Shown here: positions 13,828 to 24,405 of the stretch, piece after piece
How positions within the stretch are numbered: position 1 is the stretch's first letter
How the letters are laid out: each line of letters opens with the position of its first letter
NCBI GenBank assembly: GCA_041879425.1
Contig: CP090854.1
Coordinates: 3,550,087 to 3,614,086 of the forward strand
Length of the DNA: 64,000 nt
From: Vibrio pomeroyi
GTDB taxonomy: Bacteria; Pseudomonadota; Gammaproteobacteria; Enterobacterales; Vibrionaceae
Direction: 5' to 3'
The notes under the pieces: model-generated
Database searches by the model: none
What the model was told of the DNA's origin: nothing
The model's input: the letters and a program-made list of their open reading frames with translations, nothing else
Made by a program: the position numbers and the translations under genes

Positions 13828-14397
13828 CTACTGAGATTGAATGTGATGACACTTGCGATCAGCACATTGCTTCTTGGTACCACTGGCTGTTTTCTTCTCA
13901 AGTAACAACGGGAACTGGCACTCTTCACAGCGACCAATAACAGGTGGCTGATTAACGGCAAACTTACACTTAGGGTAGTTATCACACGCATAGAAGGTTT
14001 TGCCATAGCGAGATTTGCGCTCAACCAAATGGCCTCTACCACACTCTGGGCATGCAACCAGCGGCTGCTCTTCAGGTTGTTCTTTTGGTTGGTCCAAAGA
14101 TTCGATGTGATTACATTCTGGATAGTTGCTACAACCAATGAACATCCCGAAGCGACCTTGCCTTAATACCAATTCGTTTTGGCATTTAGGACACGGTACA
14201 CCCAGTTCTTTCACTACATGGCCATCGTTTTGATGCAAAGGCTTGATGTAATCACAGCTCGGATACTGCTTACAGCCTAAAAATGGGCCGTGCTTACCAT
14301 GGCGAAGCTGAAGCTCCCCGCCACACTGTGGACATGGTTCATGCTCTAACGCATGTTCATGTGCTGAAAAAAGCTGATTATCAATCTTACTACTCAT
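13828..14397 (-). CDS. yrdD: Topoisomerase I-type C4 zinc-finger protein YrdD
   Basis: The 189-residue protein consists of four C4 zinc ribbons like those at the C terminus of DNA topoisomerase I, without the catalytic domain. Cys pairs are visible as CPQC/GCKQYPSC, CPKC/GCSNYPEC, CPEC/ACDNYPKC and CEEC/CADRKC. Such modules bind single-stranded DNA or RNA polymerase in TopA; the role of the stand-alone form is unknown. It follows smg by 12 bases and is the last gene of a run with dprA and the LysM gene. Confidence 0.88.
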   Translation of the reverse strand: MSSKIDNQLFSAHEHALEHEPCPQCGGELQLRHGKHGPFLGCKQYPSCDYIKPLHQNDGHVVKELGVPCPKCQNELVLRQGRFGMFIGCSNYPECNHIESLDQPKEQPEEQPLVACPECGRGHLVERKSRYGKTFYACDNYPKCKFAVNQPPVIGRCEECQFPLLLEKKTASGTKKQCADRKCHHIQSQ

Positions 14398-14409
14398 GAC
14401 AAGCCTGTA

Positions 14410-14886
14410 TTAATGCAAGATACCTTGCTCTTTGGTGTACAACAGCTCTTCCATTTGCGTGTAAGCACTTTCATTACCCGGCACATTAAATAGCACCATT
14501 AAGATAATCCATTTCAGATCATCCAATTCAAATTCGTTGGTCTCAAGCCCCATCACACGATCGATCACCATTTCACGAATCTCTGTCGTGAGCACGTTGA
14601 TCTGCTCTAGGAACAGTAAGAAACCTCGACACTCCATATTAATACGCGATACCTCTCGACTGGTGTAAACACGCATCGAGGTATTGGAGCACATAGTAAT
14701 CGCCGCTTGGTTGTCAGTATCTTGCAGTGCAGCAAGATCTTCTAACCAATGGAGGGCCTTATAAATATCGTCTTGGTGAAACCCTGCTCGAAGAAGCTCA
14801 TCTTCAAGTTCGTCTTGATCCACCTGCAATTCAGAATCGCTATGGATGTAGGTTTCAAACAAGTACATCAGTATGTCCATCATCAT
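14410..14886 (-). CDS. smg: Smg family protein (DUF494)
   Basis: Smg is a conserved acidic protein of unknown function, co-located with dprA in many gammaproteobacteria. The 158-residue product begins [17 protein letters not shown]; any of the first three ATG codons could be the start, and GGAGAGG lies 7 bases before the first one. It is helical with an acidic N-terminal segment (QDELEDELL). It starts three bases after the dprA stop, which suggests translational coupling. Confidence 0.9.
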   Translation of the reverse strand: MMMDILMYLFETYIHSDSELQVDQDELEDELLRAGFHQDDIYKALHWLEDLAALQDTDNQAAITMCSNTSMRVYTSREVSRINMECRGFLLFLEQINVLTTEIREMVIDRVMGLETNEFELDDLKWIILMVLFNVPGNESAYTQMEELLYTKEQGILH

Positions 14887-14889
14887 AGC

Positions 14890-16002
14890 TTAGCCTCTCC
14901 CCTTTCGAATATAGCCACCGGAAACTGCAACAACATGCCCTGAGAGCTCAAGCTCTAAAAGCTGCATCATGACTTCATGCACAGGTATATGGGTTCTCTG
15001 TGCCAAAATATCAACGGGTGTCGCCTCTAATCCTACGTTAGCTAACAGCAGTGGAAATGGCAATTGTTCATTTTCACCCTCATTCTGCGTAGGTTCGAAT
15101 AAGCTGGGCTGCTGATCTATAGACCAGTTTAACAGACTCTTTATTTCAATCAGAACATCTTGAGCATTTTGCACTAAACATGCTCCAGCTTTGATCAGAC
15201 TGTTACCTCCGCGGCTGGTTGGGCTATGAATAGAACCGGGCAGCGCAAACACTTCTCGACCTTGCTCCATCGCATAACGAGCCGTAATCAAAGAACCACT
15301 CTTTTCTGCCGCTTCAACAACGAGAGTTCCCAAAGACAAGCCACTTATAATACGGTTACGACGGGGGAAATGTTCAGGTCTCGGTTTAGCACTTGGGCGA
15401 AACTCTGAAATCAGCGCGCCATTTTCACAGATTCTATCGGCTAGGTTTCGGTGCCGCGCAGGGTAAATGGAGTCCAAACCAGAACCTAACACTGCAAAAG
15501 TTTCTCCTCCTTTATCCAGAGCACCATCATGAGCATAGCCATCAATACCGAGCGCTAAGCCACTGGTGACAATCAAACCGTTTTGGACGAACTCTTTGGC
15601 GAAGGACTTCGCGGTTTGCAGCCCTTCGAGACTGGCATTACGGCTGCCGACCATCGCGATTTGAGGTTCAATCAGCTTCTCAACGTGTCCTTTAACGAAA
15701 AGAACACTGGGCGCAGAGGCAATCTCATTGAGCAGTTTGGGATAATGTGGGCAATTAGGAGTAATGATGTGATGGTTAGGCTGTTTCGCTTGCCATGATA
15801 AGCAAGCCTCCACTTCTCTTGGGGCTTGCTCTCTTAGATAGGATATTTGCTTGGATGACAAACCGAACGCTTGCAGTTGCTGACTTGAGTAGCCAACAAT
15901 GTTCGAAGGGGAATCGATACTCAGCAGGCGAGAAAGGCGTTTGCCACCCAATTGCGGAACAAAACTTAGAGTTAGCCAAGCACTCAGTTGTTGCTCATTC
16001 AC
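14890..16002 (-). CDS. dprA: DNA-processing protein DprA (natural transformation)
   Basis: DprA binds incoming single-stranded DNA and loads RecA during natural transformation. The 370-residue product has the SMF Rossmann-like core: MVGSRNAS (about 117-124), VTSGLALGIDGYAH (about 141-154), VLGSGLDSIYPARHR (about 166-180), EFRP (about 194-197) and FPRRNRIISGLS (about 206-217). The C-terminal 70 residues form the small winged-helix domain. Its start overlaps the LysM gene by four bases (ATGA). Vibrios become competent on chitin, so a function is expected. The promoter is probably upstream of the LysM gene. Confidence 0.96.
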   Translation of the reverse strand: MNEQQLSAWLTLSFVPQLGGKRLSRLLSIDSPSNIVGYSSQQLQAFGLSSKQISYLREQAPREVEACLSWQAKQPNHHIITPNCPHYPKLLNEIASAPSVLFVKGHVEKLIEPQIAMVGSRNASLEGLQTAKSFAKEFVQNGLIVTSGLALGIDGYAHDGALDKGGETFAVLGSGLDSIYPARHRNLADRICENGALISEFRPSAKPRPEHFPRRNRIISGLSLGTLVVEAAEKSGSLITARYAMEQGREVFALPGSIHSPTSRGGNSLIKAGACLVQNAQDVLIEIKSLLNWSIDQQPSLFEPTQNEGENEQLPFPLLLANVGLEATPVDILAQRTHIPVHEVMMQLLELELSGHVVAVSGGYIRKGRG

Positions 16003-17090
16003 TCGGTATCCTTAACCTCTTCAGTCAAAGCCAGATCCAAAGGCGATACAGCCAGAATATCATTGCTAACAGGTTTAGAGCTCTGAGTAATCAACGCGAG
16101 GCTAAAATACTCATAAGGGCGAATGACCATCAAGCTACCCAGTGAGGTACTTGGCAATTGCACCTTATCGCTCGCCGCCGACTCTTTATAACTGTATTCA
16201 CCTTGCTTACCAAACACCACCGCACCGCTTTCGCTGAGGGTAAACATAGACCCCTGACGAAGGTTATCCTGTGAACCTTTGTTTATCACTACCACTTGAT
16301 TCTTCGCGCTGTATTGGCTGCCATCTAATGAACCCAAGATGTTAGCAAACTGACCCGCCGCACTAGGTGCAGGATAAAACGTGGTAGAGAGCTTCACCTG
16401 ATCAACACCAAGTTCTGGTAACACAAGGTCGTTCAGCAGTACCTCTTGCAGTTGAGTGTCTATCTGTAAACTACTGAACTTAGCATCCACCTCTTTTAAG
16501 CGCGCAGTGGCGACCAGTCGCAAAGAGGTAATACTCGCTTGAGGTTGCTGCCGTTGGTAGGTTTCAACGGCGCGGTAGATCCCCCACTTTTGATGCTGTT
16601 GGTTACCTGATATGAATAATCGGTCTGCACCCGATAAGAAACGTTTACCATCACTGGTTCCTAATACTCGTTGTGCCGATTCGATATCTTGCTGATCTAC
16701 CAAGCGATCAGACTGTAAATAAGGCAGAACCAGCCCCTCGTTGACGGTAGGTACTGCTTTCTTCTCAGAGACACGAATCTTAGGGCTAAGCTTGATAACA
16801 GGCTTGAGGCTCAATACAGGCTCGCCATTAATCCAAACCAAAGACAGTTTATCTCCGGGATAAATGAGGTGAGGATTTTCTATCTCTGGATTCACCTGCC
16901 ATAACCTTGGCCACAACCATGGGCTATCGAGATACATCGCAGATATATCCCACAAGGTATCGCCCTTAACCACCACATACGCGTCGGGTGCACCCTGTTT
17001 AATGGTTAAAGGTTGCTCACTATTTTCAGCCGTAACGGCGAACGAAATCGAAGCACAAATAAGAGTTAAAGCAGGGAATAAATGACGCAT
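15999..17090 (-). CDS. Secreted LysM-domain protein
   Basis: The 363-residue product has a signal peptide (about residues 1-21, ending VTA). A LysM motif follows (about 37-85, YVVVKGDTLWDIS to IYPGDKLSLVW), which binds peptidoglycan or related glycans. The rest, about 280 residues, has no recognised domain; it is basic in the middle and has several beta-rich stretches. This LysM-dprA-smg arrangement is common in Vibrionaceae. A role in the cell wall during DNA uptake is an inference only. It is divergent from def. Confidence 0.88.
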   Translation of the reverse strand: MRHLFPALTLICASISFAVTAENSEQPLTIKQGAPDAYVVVKGDTLWDISAMYLDSPWLWPRLWQVNPEIENPHLIYPGDKLSLVWINGEPVLSLKPVIKLSPKIRVSEKKAVPTVNEGLVLPYLQSDRLVDQQDIESAQRVLGTSDGKRFLSGADRLFISGNQQHQKWGIYRAVETYQRQQPQASITSLRLVATARLKEVDAKFSSLQIDTQLQEVLLNDLVLPELGVDQVKLSTTFYPAPSAAGQFANILGSLDGSQYSAKNQVVVINKGSQDNLRQGSMFTLSESGAVVFGKQGEYSYKESAASDKVQLPSTSLGSLMVIRPYEYFSLALITQSSKPVSNDILAVSPLDLALTEEVKDTE

Positions 17091-17230
17091 GACCTAGGTT
17101 CCTTGGTCTGAATATATGACATCTGATTGGAGAATTACCTTCAGGATGCTGTCATTTGACCTCTAAAATGTCTAGAATTGAGCCAACAAGGTTTAAGCTG
17201 TTTCGGCACAGTTCAATATTTCGAGTGTAT

Positions 17231-17743
17231 ATGTCTGTATTACAAGTATTAACATTACCAGATGATCGTCTACGTACCGTGGCGAAACCGGTAAAAGAAG
17301 TTACCCCGGAGATTCAAAAGTTCGTTGATGACATGATTGAAACCATGTACGACGAAGAAGGTATCGGCCTTGCGGCAACGCAAGTAGATTTCCACCAACG
17401 CATCGTTGTTATCGATATTTCAGAGACGCGTGATGAGCCTATGGTTCTGATCAACCCTGAAATCACCGAAAAACGCGGCGAAGATGGTATCGAAGAAGGC
17501 TGCCTATCTGTACCAGGCGCTCGAGCTCTAGTACCTCGCGCTGCAGAAGTAACGGTTAAAGCATTAGACCGTGACGGCAACGAATTTACATTCGACGCTG
17601 ATGACCTTCTGGCTATCTGTGTTCAGCACGAACTTGACCACCTAGAAGGCAAGTTGTTTGTTGATTACCTATCGCCACTAAAGCGTAAACGTATCCAAGA
17701 TAAGCTAGCGAAAATTAAACGTTTCAACGAGAAACAGGGTTAA
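17231..17743 (+). CDS. def: Peptide deformylase
   Basis: Def removes the formyl group from nascent proteins using a metal ion (Fe2+ in vivo). The 170-residue product has motif 1 GIGLAATQ (44-51), motif 2 EGCLS (89-93, metal ligand Cys91) and motif 3 HELDH (133-137, ligands His133/His137, catalytic Glu134). The ATG at 17231 gives the family N terminus [11 protein letters not shown]; the reading frame is open for 25 more codons but that extension has no homologue I recognise. It is followed 37 bases later by fmt, which acts on the same formyl group. Confidence 0.97.
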   Translation: MSVLQVLTLPDDRLRTVAKPVKEVTPEIQKFVDDMIETMYDEEGIGLAATQVDFHQRIVVIDISETRDEPMVLINPEITEKRGEDGIEEGCLSVPGARALVPRAAEVTVKALDRDGNEFTFDADDLLAICVQHELDHLEGKLFVDYLSPLKRKRIQDKLAKIKRFNEKQG

Positions 17744-17780
17744 TCACCGCTGCTATTACTAAATTAGAAGGAAGCCTACC

Positions 17781-18728
17781 TTGAGTCAGTCTTTAAGAAT
17801 TGTCTTCGCAGGTACTCCGGATTTCGCCGCCCGTCACTTGGCGGCGTTGTTGTCTTCGGAGCATGAAGTTATCGCTGTTTACACACAGCCAGATCGTCCA
17901 GCAGGCCGCGGTAAAAAACTGACTGCGAGCCCAGTAAAAAACATCGCACTTGAAAATAATATTCCGGTTTACCAACCAGAAAACTTCAAGTCAGATGAAG
18001 CTAAGCAAGAGCTAGCGGATTTGAATGCTGACATCATGGTTGTTGTAGCTTACGGCTTATTGCTTCCACAAGTGGTTTTAGATACACCTCGCTTAGGTTG
18101 TATCAACGTGCATGGCTCTATCCTGCCGCGCTGGCGTGGTGCTGCTCCTATCCAACGTTCTATTTGGGCGGGTGATAAAGAGACAGGCGTAACGATCATG
18201 CAAATGGATATCGGCCTAGATACGGGTGACATGCTAAGCATTGCAACGCTACCAATTGAAGCGACAGATACCAGTGCTTCAATGTATGAAAAGCTTGCTG
18301 GCCTAGGCCCTGATGCGCTTGTTGAGTGTTTGTCTGACATCGCTTCTGGTAAAGCGGTGGCTGAAAAGCAAGACGACGAGCTTGCTAACTACGCGAAGAA
18401 GCTAAGTAAAGAAGAAGCACGTATCAACTGGAGTGATGACGCGGCTCATATTGAGCGCTGCGTTCGTGCTTTCAACCCATGGCCAATGAGCCACTTTGAA
18501 GCTGCGCAAAACAGCATCAAAGTATGGCAAAGCCGTGTGGCAGAGCAAACCTCTGATAAGCCTGCAGGTACTATTCTGCAAGCTGATAAAACGGGTATCT
18601 ACGTAGCAACAGGACAAGGTGTACTTGTTCTTGAACAGCTGCAAGTGCCTGGTAAAAAAGCCATGTCAGTTCAGGATATCTTGAACTCTCGTGCAAGCTG
18701 GTTTGAAGTTGGAACTCAACTTTCTTAA
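17781..18728 (+). CDS. fmt: Methionyl-tRNA formyltransferase
   Basis: Fmt transfers formyl from 10-formyl-THF to Met-tRNAfMet for initiation. The 315-residue protein has the catalytic triad Asn109, His111 (INVHGSILP) and Asp147 (DIGLDTGD), and the tRNA-binding C-terminal OB-like domain from about residue 205. The start is TTG, with AGAAGGAAG about 8 bases upstream; no ATG fits the family N terminus better. It forms an operon with def and probably rsmB. Confidence 0.96.
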   Translation: MSQSLRIVFAGTPDFAARHLAALLSSEHEVIAVYTQPDRPAGRGKKLTASPVKNIALENNIPVYQPENFKSDEAKQELADLNADIMVVVAYGLLLPQVVLDTPRLGCINVHGSILPRWRGAAPIQRSIWAGDKETGVTIMQMDIGLDTGDMLSIATLPIEATDTSASMYEKLAGLGPDALVECLSDIASGKAVAEKQDDELANYAKKLSKEEARINWSDDAAHIERCVRAFNPWPMSHFEAAQNSIKVWQSRVAEQTSDKPAGTILQADKTGIYVATGQGVLVLEQLQVPGKKAMSVQDILNSRASWFEVGTQLS

Positions 18729-18771
18729 CCGCTTTTAAAGCTGCCAGAAGCGCAGCTTAGAAAACCTTTAC

Positions 18772-18789
18772 GAGGGCAGAGATGCCCTC
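18772..18789 (+). repeat. Hairpin at the rsmB translation start
   Basis: GAGGGCA and TGCCCTC form a perfect 7-bp stem with a GAGA tetraloop, ending one base before the first in-frame ATG (18790). It is not followed by a T run, so it is not a normal terminator. It could limit ribosome access to rsmB. Confidence 0.6.
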
Positions 18790-18819
18790 ATGTATTCAAA
18801 TAAATATTCGGTACCCCTC

Positions 18820-20100
18820 ATGAATGTTCGCGCTGCTGCTGCAAATGTCCTATTCCAAGTTGTCGATAAAGGCCACTCTCTTTCACACGCTCTCCCTGCG
18901 GCTCAAAAAACGATCCGCCCGCGAGACCACGCTCTACTGCAAGAGATTTGCTACGGCGCACTTCGTTACCTGCCTCGTTTAGAGTCAATCGCTAACGAAC
19001 TGATGGAAAACCCGCTTAAAGGTAAAAAGCGTGTATTCCACCACCTGATTTTGGTGGGCATTTACCAATTGAGCTTCATGCGTATCCCTTCGCACGCTGC
19101 CGTTGCGGAAACCGTTGAGGGCACCAAAACACTGCGTGGTCCAAGCCTAAGTGGTTTGATCAACGCGGTATTACGTAGCTACCTACGTGACCAAGAAGAG
19201 CTGGATGAAAAAGCGGTTAGCCACAATGCGGGCAAATACGGCCACCCAAGCTGGATTCTAAAAATGCTTCAAGAGAGCTACCCAGATCAATGGGAGCAAC
19301 TGGTTGAGGCAAACAACAGCAAGGCACCAATGTGGTTGCGTGTAAACCGCCAACACCACACGCGTGACGAGTACGTTGAACTGCTTAAAAACGAAAACAT
19401 TGAATACACACTGCACCCAGAAGCGGCGGATGCCATAAAATTGGCCGCACCTTGTGATGTGACTTTACTACCGGGCTTCGATAGAGGTTGGGTATCAGTA
19501 CAAGACGCAGCGGCTCAGCTTTCTGTAGATTACCTAACACCAAAAGATGGTGAGCTAATCCTAGACTGTTGTGCAGCCCCTGGCGGTAAAACCGCACACA
19601 TTCTTGAGCACACTAACGACACTGAAGTGGTTGCTATTGACTGTGATATTAAACGCCTAGACCGTGTTTACGATAACCTTGAACGTCTACAACTGCGTGC
19701 CGATGTAATTTGTGGCGATGCTCGCTACCCTGAAGAGTGGTGGATGAGTGATAAGTTCGACCGTATCCTACTTGACGCGCCTTGTTCAGCGACCGGTGTA
19801 ATCCGCCGTCACCCTGACATCAAGTGGCTACGCCGTGCATCTGATATTGATGCACTCGCTGAGCTACAAAGTGAGATCATGGACGCAATGTGGCGTCAGT
19901 TGAAAGAAGGCGGCACCATGGTTTACGCGACATGCTCAATCACACCGCAAGAGAACGTTCTGCAAGTGAAAGCTTTCCTAGAGCGTACCGAGAACGCAAC
20001 GCTGGTTGGGTCTGATATCGAAAATCCGGGTCGTCAAATACTGCCTGGTGAAGAAGATATGGATGGCTTCTACTACGCAGTTCTAGTAAAACAGGCATAA
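18820..20100 (+). CDS. rsmB: 16S rRNA m5C967 methyltransferase RsmB
   Basis: RsmB (Sun/Fmu) methylates C967 of 16S rRNA with SAM. The 426-residue protein has an N-terminal NusB-like RNA-binding domain (about 1-135). A C-terminal Rossmann methyltransferase follows, with [13 protein letters not shown] (SAM loop), [18 protein letters not shown] (motif IV Cys) and [11 protein letters not shown] (motif VI catalytic Cys). The start ATG at 18820 matches family length. An in-frame ATG at 18790 would add ten residues and lies right behind a hairpin; neither has a good ribosome site. A strong terminator follows. Confidence 0.95.
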   Translation: MNVRAAAANVLFQVVDKGHSLSHALPAAQKTIRPRDHALLQEICYGALRYLPRLESIANELMENPLKGKKRVFHHLILVGIYQLSFMRIPSHAAVAETVEGTKTLRGPSLSGLINAVLRSYLRDQEELDEKAVSHNAGKYGHPSWILKMLQESYPDQWEQLVEANNSKAPMWLRVNRQHHTRDEYVELLKNENIEYTLHPEAADAIKLAAPCDVTLLPGFDRGWVSVQDAAAQLSVDYLTPKDGELILDCCAAPGGKTAHILEHTNDTEVVAIDCDIKRLDRVYDNLERLQLRADVICGDARYPEEWWMSDKFDRILLDAPCSATGVIRRHPDIKWLRRASDIDALAELQSEIMDAMWRQLKEGGTMVYATCSITPQENVLQVKAFLERTENATLVGSDIENPGRQILPGEEDMDGFYYAVLVKQA

Positions 20101-20105
20101 CAACT

Positions 20106-20146
20106 AACAGCGGCTAAGAATTTAATTCTTAGCCGCTGTTTCTTTC
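20106..20146 (+). terminator. Terminator after rsmB
   Basis: AACAGCGGCTAAGAA and its complement form a 15-bp stem with a 5-base loop, followed by TCTTTCT. It closes the def-fmt-rsmB unit; trkA starts 64 bases later. Confidence 0.88.
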
Positions 20147-20209
20147 TAGTGCATTATCGAAGCAAAATGCGCGCACTAGAATTACAAAGGCAAAAATAAG
20201 AGAAAGGCT

Positions 20210-21586
20210 ATGAAGATCATTATCCTAGGTGCTGGACAAGTAGGCGGTACCCTTGCTGAAAACCTAGTAGGTGAAAACAATGACATCACGATCGTCGACC
20301 GTAATGCCGATCGACTGCGTGAACTTCAAGACAAATACGACCTTAGGGTTGTAAACGGCTATGCCAGCCACCCGAACACACTACGTGAAGCGGGTGCACA
20401 AGATGCCGACATGTTGGTTGCCGTAACCAACATGGATGAAACCAACATGGCCGCATGTCAGGTTGCCTTCTCTCTTTTCAACACGCCAAACCGAATTGCC
20501 CGTATTCGTTCTCCAGAATATCTGGAAGAGAAAGAAGCGCTGTTCAAATCTGGGGCTATCCCTGTTGATCACCTGATCGCACCGGAAGAACTCGTCACCA
20601 GCTACATCGAACGTTTGATCCAATACCCAGGCGCACTACAAGTGGTGAGCTTTGCAGAACAGAAAGTGAGCCTAGTAGCGGTAAAAGCCTACTACGGTGG
20701 TCCACTGGTTGGTAATGCACTGTCTGCTTTACGTGAGCACATGCCACACATCGATACTCGTGTTGCGGCTATCTTCCGTCAAGGTCGCCCTATTCGCCCA
20801 CAAGGCACCACCATCATTGAAGCCGATGATGAAGTATTCTTCGTCGCAGCAAGTAACCATATCCGCTCAGTGATGAGTGAGCTGCAACGTCTAGAGAAAC
20901 CATACCGCCGCATCATGATTGTCGGTGGTGGTAACATTGGTGCAAGCTTGGCGAAACGCCTTGAGCAGAGCTACAGCATCAAGCTTATTGAGCGCAGCTA
21001 CACTCGTGCAGAGAAGCTGTCTGAAGAGTTAGAAAACACCATCGTATTCTGTGGTGACGCAGCAGACCAAGAGCTGCTAACTGAAGAGAACATCGATCAA
21101 GTTGATGTGTTCATTGCCCTAACCAATGAAGATGAAACCAACATCATGTCAGCAATGCTGGCCAAGCGAATGGGTGCCAAGAAAGTAATGGTACTGATTC
21201 AGCGTGGTGCTTACGTCGACCTTGTTCAGGGTGGTGTGATTGATATTGCTATCTCTCCACAACAAGCGACCATTTCTGCGCTGCTTACTCACGTTCGTCG
21301 TGCTGATATTGTAAACGTATCTTCACTACGTCGCGGCGCTGCAGAGGCGATCGAAGCGATTGCTCACGGTGACGAAACCACATCTAAAGTCGTTGGTCGA
21401 GCGATTGGCGATATCAAGCTACCACCGGGCACCACTATTGGTGCGATTGTTCGCGGAGAAGAGGTACTTATCGCGCACGATAGAACCGTAATCGAACAAG
21501 ATGACCACGTAGTGATGTTCCTAGTGGACAAGAAATACGTACCTGATGTTGAGTCTCTATTCCAACCGAGCCCGTTCTTCTTATAG
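20210..21586 (+). CDS. trkA: Trk potassium uptake regulator TrkA
   Basis: TrkA is the cytoplasmic NAD(H)-gating subunit of the Trk K+ uptake channel. The 458-residue protein is a tandem of two RCK units: Rossmann folds with [13 protein letters not shown] (7-19) and [13 protein letters not shown] (about 238-250), each followed by a TrkA_C domain. GAGAAAGG precedes the ATG. It precedes trkH, its membrane partner, by 76 bases. Confidence 0.97.
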   Translation: MKIIILGAGQVGGTLAENLVGENNDITIVDRNADRLRELQDKYDLRVVNGYASHPNTLREAGAQDADMLVAVTNMDETNMAACQVAFSLFNTPNRIARIRSPEYLEEKEALFKSGAIPVDHLIAPEELVTSYIERLIQYPGALQVVSFAEQKVSLVAVKAYYGGPLVGNALSALREHMPHIDTRVAAIFRQGRPIRPQGTTIIEADDEVFFVAASNHIRSVMSELQRLEKPYRRIMIVGGGNIGASLAKRLEQSYSIKLIERSYTRAEKLSEELENTIVFCGDAADQELLTEENIDQVDVFIALTNEDETNIMSAMLAKRMGAKKVMVLIQRGAYVDLVQGGVIDIAISPQQATISALLTHVRRADIVNVSSLRRGAAEAIEAIAHGDETTSKVVGRAIGDIKLPPGTTIGAIVRGEEVLIAHDRTVIEQDDHVVMFLVDKKYVPDVESLFQPSPFFL

Positions 21587-21662
21587 CCTTGTTTCGTAAG
21601 CTTCTTCTCATAACCTTCTTGTGAGAACGATGCTCCGGCACAAAGCGATGGTCTATTAAGCT

Positions 21663-23108
21663 ATGGTCAACTTTCGTCCGATATTATTAGTGATAGGGTT
21701 AGTGTTATCAAAACTCGCCCTTTTCATGTACATCCCCACATTGGTTGCCTTCTTTACTGGCACCGGTGGCTTCCTCGAGTTTGGTCAATCGGTAGTGATC
21801 ACGCACATCGTCGCGTTCATATGCTTGAGTTTAGGCCGTTCAGCTAAGTTCCGACTTGGGGTTCGGGACATGTTCCTTATTACATCTCTAGTGTGGACGA
21901 TTGCCAGTGCCTTCGCCGCGCTGCCGTTTGTGTTCATCAACCATATCAGCTTCACTGACGCCTACTTTGAAACCATGTCAGGTATTACCACAACAGGTTC
22001 AACGGTACTGAGCGGCTTAGATAGCATGGCACCAAGTATTCTATTATGGCGCTCTATACTGCAGTGGCTTGGTGGTATTGGCTTCATCGTAATGGCGGTA
22101 GCGGTACTGCCAATGCTCAACGTCGGTGGTATGCGCCTGTTCCAAACTGAATCTTCTGATTGGTCCGATAAAAGCAGCCCGAGAGCAAAAACTGTCGCCA
22201 AGAACATCGTAGCGGTTTATCTGGTATTAACTGGCTTGTGCTTGGTGAGCTATCTGTTTGCGGGCATGAGTGTGTTTGATGCCATCAACCACTCATTCAC
22301 CACGCTTTCTACAGGCGGTTACTCAACCTCAGACGGCTCTATGAACCACTTCTCGAACAGCGCTCACTGGGTGGGCACCGTGTTCATGTTCTTAGGTGGT
22401 CTACCATTCCTACTCTTTGTCAGTGCGCTGCGCGGTAGAAAGCTCTCTATCCTCTACAAAGATGCCCAAGTGAGAGGCTTCGCTTACCTTTTCTTAGTCA
22501 CCAGTGCTGTGATCTCCACATGGCTAGTGGTCAGAGATGGCTACACAGTATTGGATGCATTACGAGTCTCGATGTTCAACATCGTATCGGTTGTGACAAC
22601 TACTGGTTTTGGCTTAGAAGACTTCACAGCGTGGGGGGCACTGCCAACCACCTTGTTTGCCTTCCTGATGATGGCGGGTGCTTGTTCTGGTTCAACTTCT
22701 GGTGGTATCAAAATCTTCCGCTTCCAGATAGCGATGACTATGCTTCACAAACAGATGATGAAGCTGATTCACCCATCAGGCGTGTTTGTTCAACGATATA
22801 ACCAACGTCCTGTCAGCGACGACATCGTACGTTCATTGGTGGCGTTTGGTTTAATGTTCTTTATTACGATCATCTTAATCGCTGGTGGCTTAAGTGCGAT
22901 GGGGTTAGACCCAATCACCAGTATCTCAGGTGCCATTACTGCGGTAGCTAACGTTGGCCCGGGTATGGGCAGCGTGATTGGCCCAACGGGTAACTTTGCT
23001 CCACTACCAGACGCCGCTAAGTGGTTATTAAGCCTTGGTATGTTGATGGGAAGGCTTGAGATACTGACGCTGATCGTTCTATTCTTCCCAGCCTTCTGGC
23101 GACGCTAA
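21663..23108 (+). CDS. trkH: Trk system potassium transporter TrkH
   Basis: TrkH is the inner-membrane K+ translocating subunit gated by TrkA. The 481-residue protein is strongly hydrophobic and contains the four pore-loop repeats typical of SKT channels, seen as SGITTTGSTVL, LSTGGYSTSDG, VTTTGFGLEDF and VANVGPGMGSV. A conserved GGxxIF segment (SGGIKIFRF) is present. The ATG lacks a clear ribosome site, so coupling to trkA translation is possible. DUF3157 follows 26 bases later. Confidence 0.97.
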   Translation: MVNFRPILLVIGLVLSKLALFMYIPTLVAFFTGTGGFLEFGQSVVITHIVAFICLSLGRSAKFRLGVRDMFLITSLVWTIASAFAALPFVFINHISFTDAYFETMSGITTTGSTVLSGLDSMAPSILLWRSILQWLGGIGFIVMAVAVLPMLNVGGMRLFQTESSDWSDKSSPRAKTVAKNIVAVYLVLTGLCLVSYLFAGMSVFDAINHSFTTLSTGGYSTSDGSMNHFSNSAHWVGTVFMFLGGLPFLLFVSALRGRKLSILYKDAQVRGFAYLFLVTSAVISTWLVVRDGYTVLDALRVSMFNIVSVVTTTGFGLEDFTAWGALPTTLFAFLMMAGACSGSTSGGIKIFRFQIAMTMLHKQMMKLIHPSGVFVQRYNQRPVSDDIVRSLVAFGLMFFITIILIAGGLSAMGLDPITSISGAITAVANVGPGMGSVIGPTGNFAPLPDAAKWLLSLGMLMGRLEILTLIVLFFPAFWRR

Positions 23109-23134
23109 TTGCACGAATATTTAAGGAAACTGAC

Positions 23135-23710
23135 ATGAAATCATACCTACTTATCGCAAGCGCACTGCTGAGCAGTTCAGCCTTCGCCGACCAAATGGTC
23201 ACTCTTCAAGATGGAAAACAAATACTGCTGAAAGATGACTTTACTTGGCAGTACGTAGCACAGAAGCAAACGGAAGAAGTAGTGACAACATCAGAGATCG
23301 CCGCGCCTGTCGCAGCAGCACCTGTTGTGGCAGTCCCAGTGGCGACCAACGTGCGTGGTACGACGATTGTCGTTGATAGCAAGAAGCCGAGCTTACAGCT
23401 ATCTCAATCAGGGGTAGATGTAGTGCTAGGCGCGAGTCACTATGAAGGTGGTGAGCTGATTATCCCAACCGCGATTACCAACCAAAGCACACAAGCCGTG
23501 ATCTTAGTGTCGGTAAAACTCGGTCTGTATTCAGCGAGCGGTGAATTGTTAGAAGAGAAAACCGTAGCCGTTTGGAAATCAATTAAGCGTATGGCAGATA
23601 CCTACCTTCGACCAAAAACAGATGCCGAAGGTACTTCCATCAAACTAGTGGTTGAACAGCACCCTGAGTACCAAATCAAAGCTGAAATCGTTGAAGTACT
23701 GACTCGCTAA
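23135..23710 (+). CDS. DUF3157 family secreted protein
   Basis: This 191-residue protein has a signal peptide (cleavage after AFA, about residue 18) and then [21 protein letters not shown], the conserved N-terminal block of the Vibrio DUF3157 family. An Ala/Val/Pro-rich linker (about 52-71) leads to a beta-rich C-terminal domain. Function is unknown. It follows trkH closely and is probably co-transcribed with it. AAGGAAAC precedes the ATG. Its stop overlaps the convergent trhA stop by 4 bases. Confidence 0.86.
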   Translation: MKSYLLIASALLSSSAFADQMVTLQDGKQILLKDDFTWQYVAQKQTEEVVTTSEIAAPVAAAPVVAVPVATNVRGTTIVVDSKKPSLQLSQSGVDVVLGASHYEGGELIIPTAITNQSTQAVILVSVKLGLYSASGELLEEKTVAVWKSIKRMADTYLRPKTDAEGTSIKLVVEQHPEYQIKAEIVEVLTR

Positions 23711-24360
23711 ACCGGAGTCACGTACAGATAGATAGCGAAGAAATGGCAAGCGCAGCCCGCCAACACAAACAAGTGCCAGATGGCATGATTGTATGGGATG
23801 CGTTTTGCCACATAGAAAATCACACCCAGCGAGTAAATCACACCACCGAGAGCTAATAACACCAAACCGCCCATCTCGATATTCATCGCCAGTTGATACA
23901 CCACAATCAATGACAACCACCCCATCGCCAAGTAAGTCACCAGTGACAACCGCTTAAATCGGTAGACGAAGGCAATCTTCATAATGATGCCCACCAACGC
24001 GATTCCCCAAATCACCGCCATCAAGCCCATCGCTAATGGTGTTCTTAAACTCACCAATAAAAATGGCGTGTAGCTACCCGCGATCAGTAAGTAGATCGCA
24101 CAGTGATCGAGGGTTTTCAGTAGGCGCTTAGTCTTTTCTGTGGTGATCGAGTGATAAAGCGTGGAAGCGAGAAAGAGTAGGATAATACTGCTGCCATACA
24201 CCGCCATGCTCGCAATAGTCAGCATATCGGCTTGATGGTCAAACGCACGAATCAGTAGCAGGATTAAACCAACCACGCCAAGCACAACACCCAAGCCATG
24301 TGTGATCGCATTGGCGCGTTCTTCTATGTCACTGTATTCGCTCGCCGATGATGCAGACAT
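23707..24360 (-). CDS. trhA: PAQR family membrane protein (hemolysin III/TrhA)
   Basis: The 217-residue protein has seven hydrophobic segments and the PAQR/HlyIII signatures: an N-terminal [11 protein letters not shown] (about 15-25), LASTLYHS (about 64-71) and the C-terminal [16 protein letters not shown] with two histidines. These His and the earlier Asp form the likely metal site of the family. Although named hemolysin III, chromosomal copies (E. coli YqfA/TrhA) act in membrane homeostasis. A FabR-like palindrome lies about 46-69 bases upstream, which fits a role linked to fatty acids. It converges on the DUF3157 gene. Confidence 0.92.
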   Translation of the reverse strand: MSASSASEYSDIEERANAITHGLGVVLGVVGLILLLIRAFDHQADMLTIASMAVYGSSIILLFLASTLYHSITTEKTKRLLKTLDHCAIYLLIAGSYTPFLLVSLRTPLAMGLMAVIWGIALVGIIMKIAFVYRFKRLSLVTYLAMGWLSLIVVYQLAMNIEMGGLVLLALGGVIYSLGVIFYVAKRIPYNHAIWHLFVLAGCACHFFAIYLYVTPV

Positions 24361-24405
24361 GATTATCCTACTAGAGTAAATGTTCGATTTGCCTAGTATT
24401 GCACA

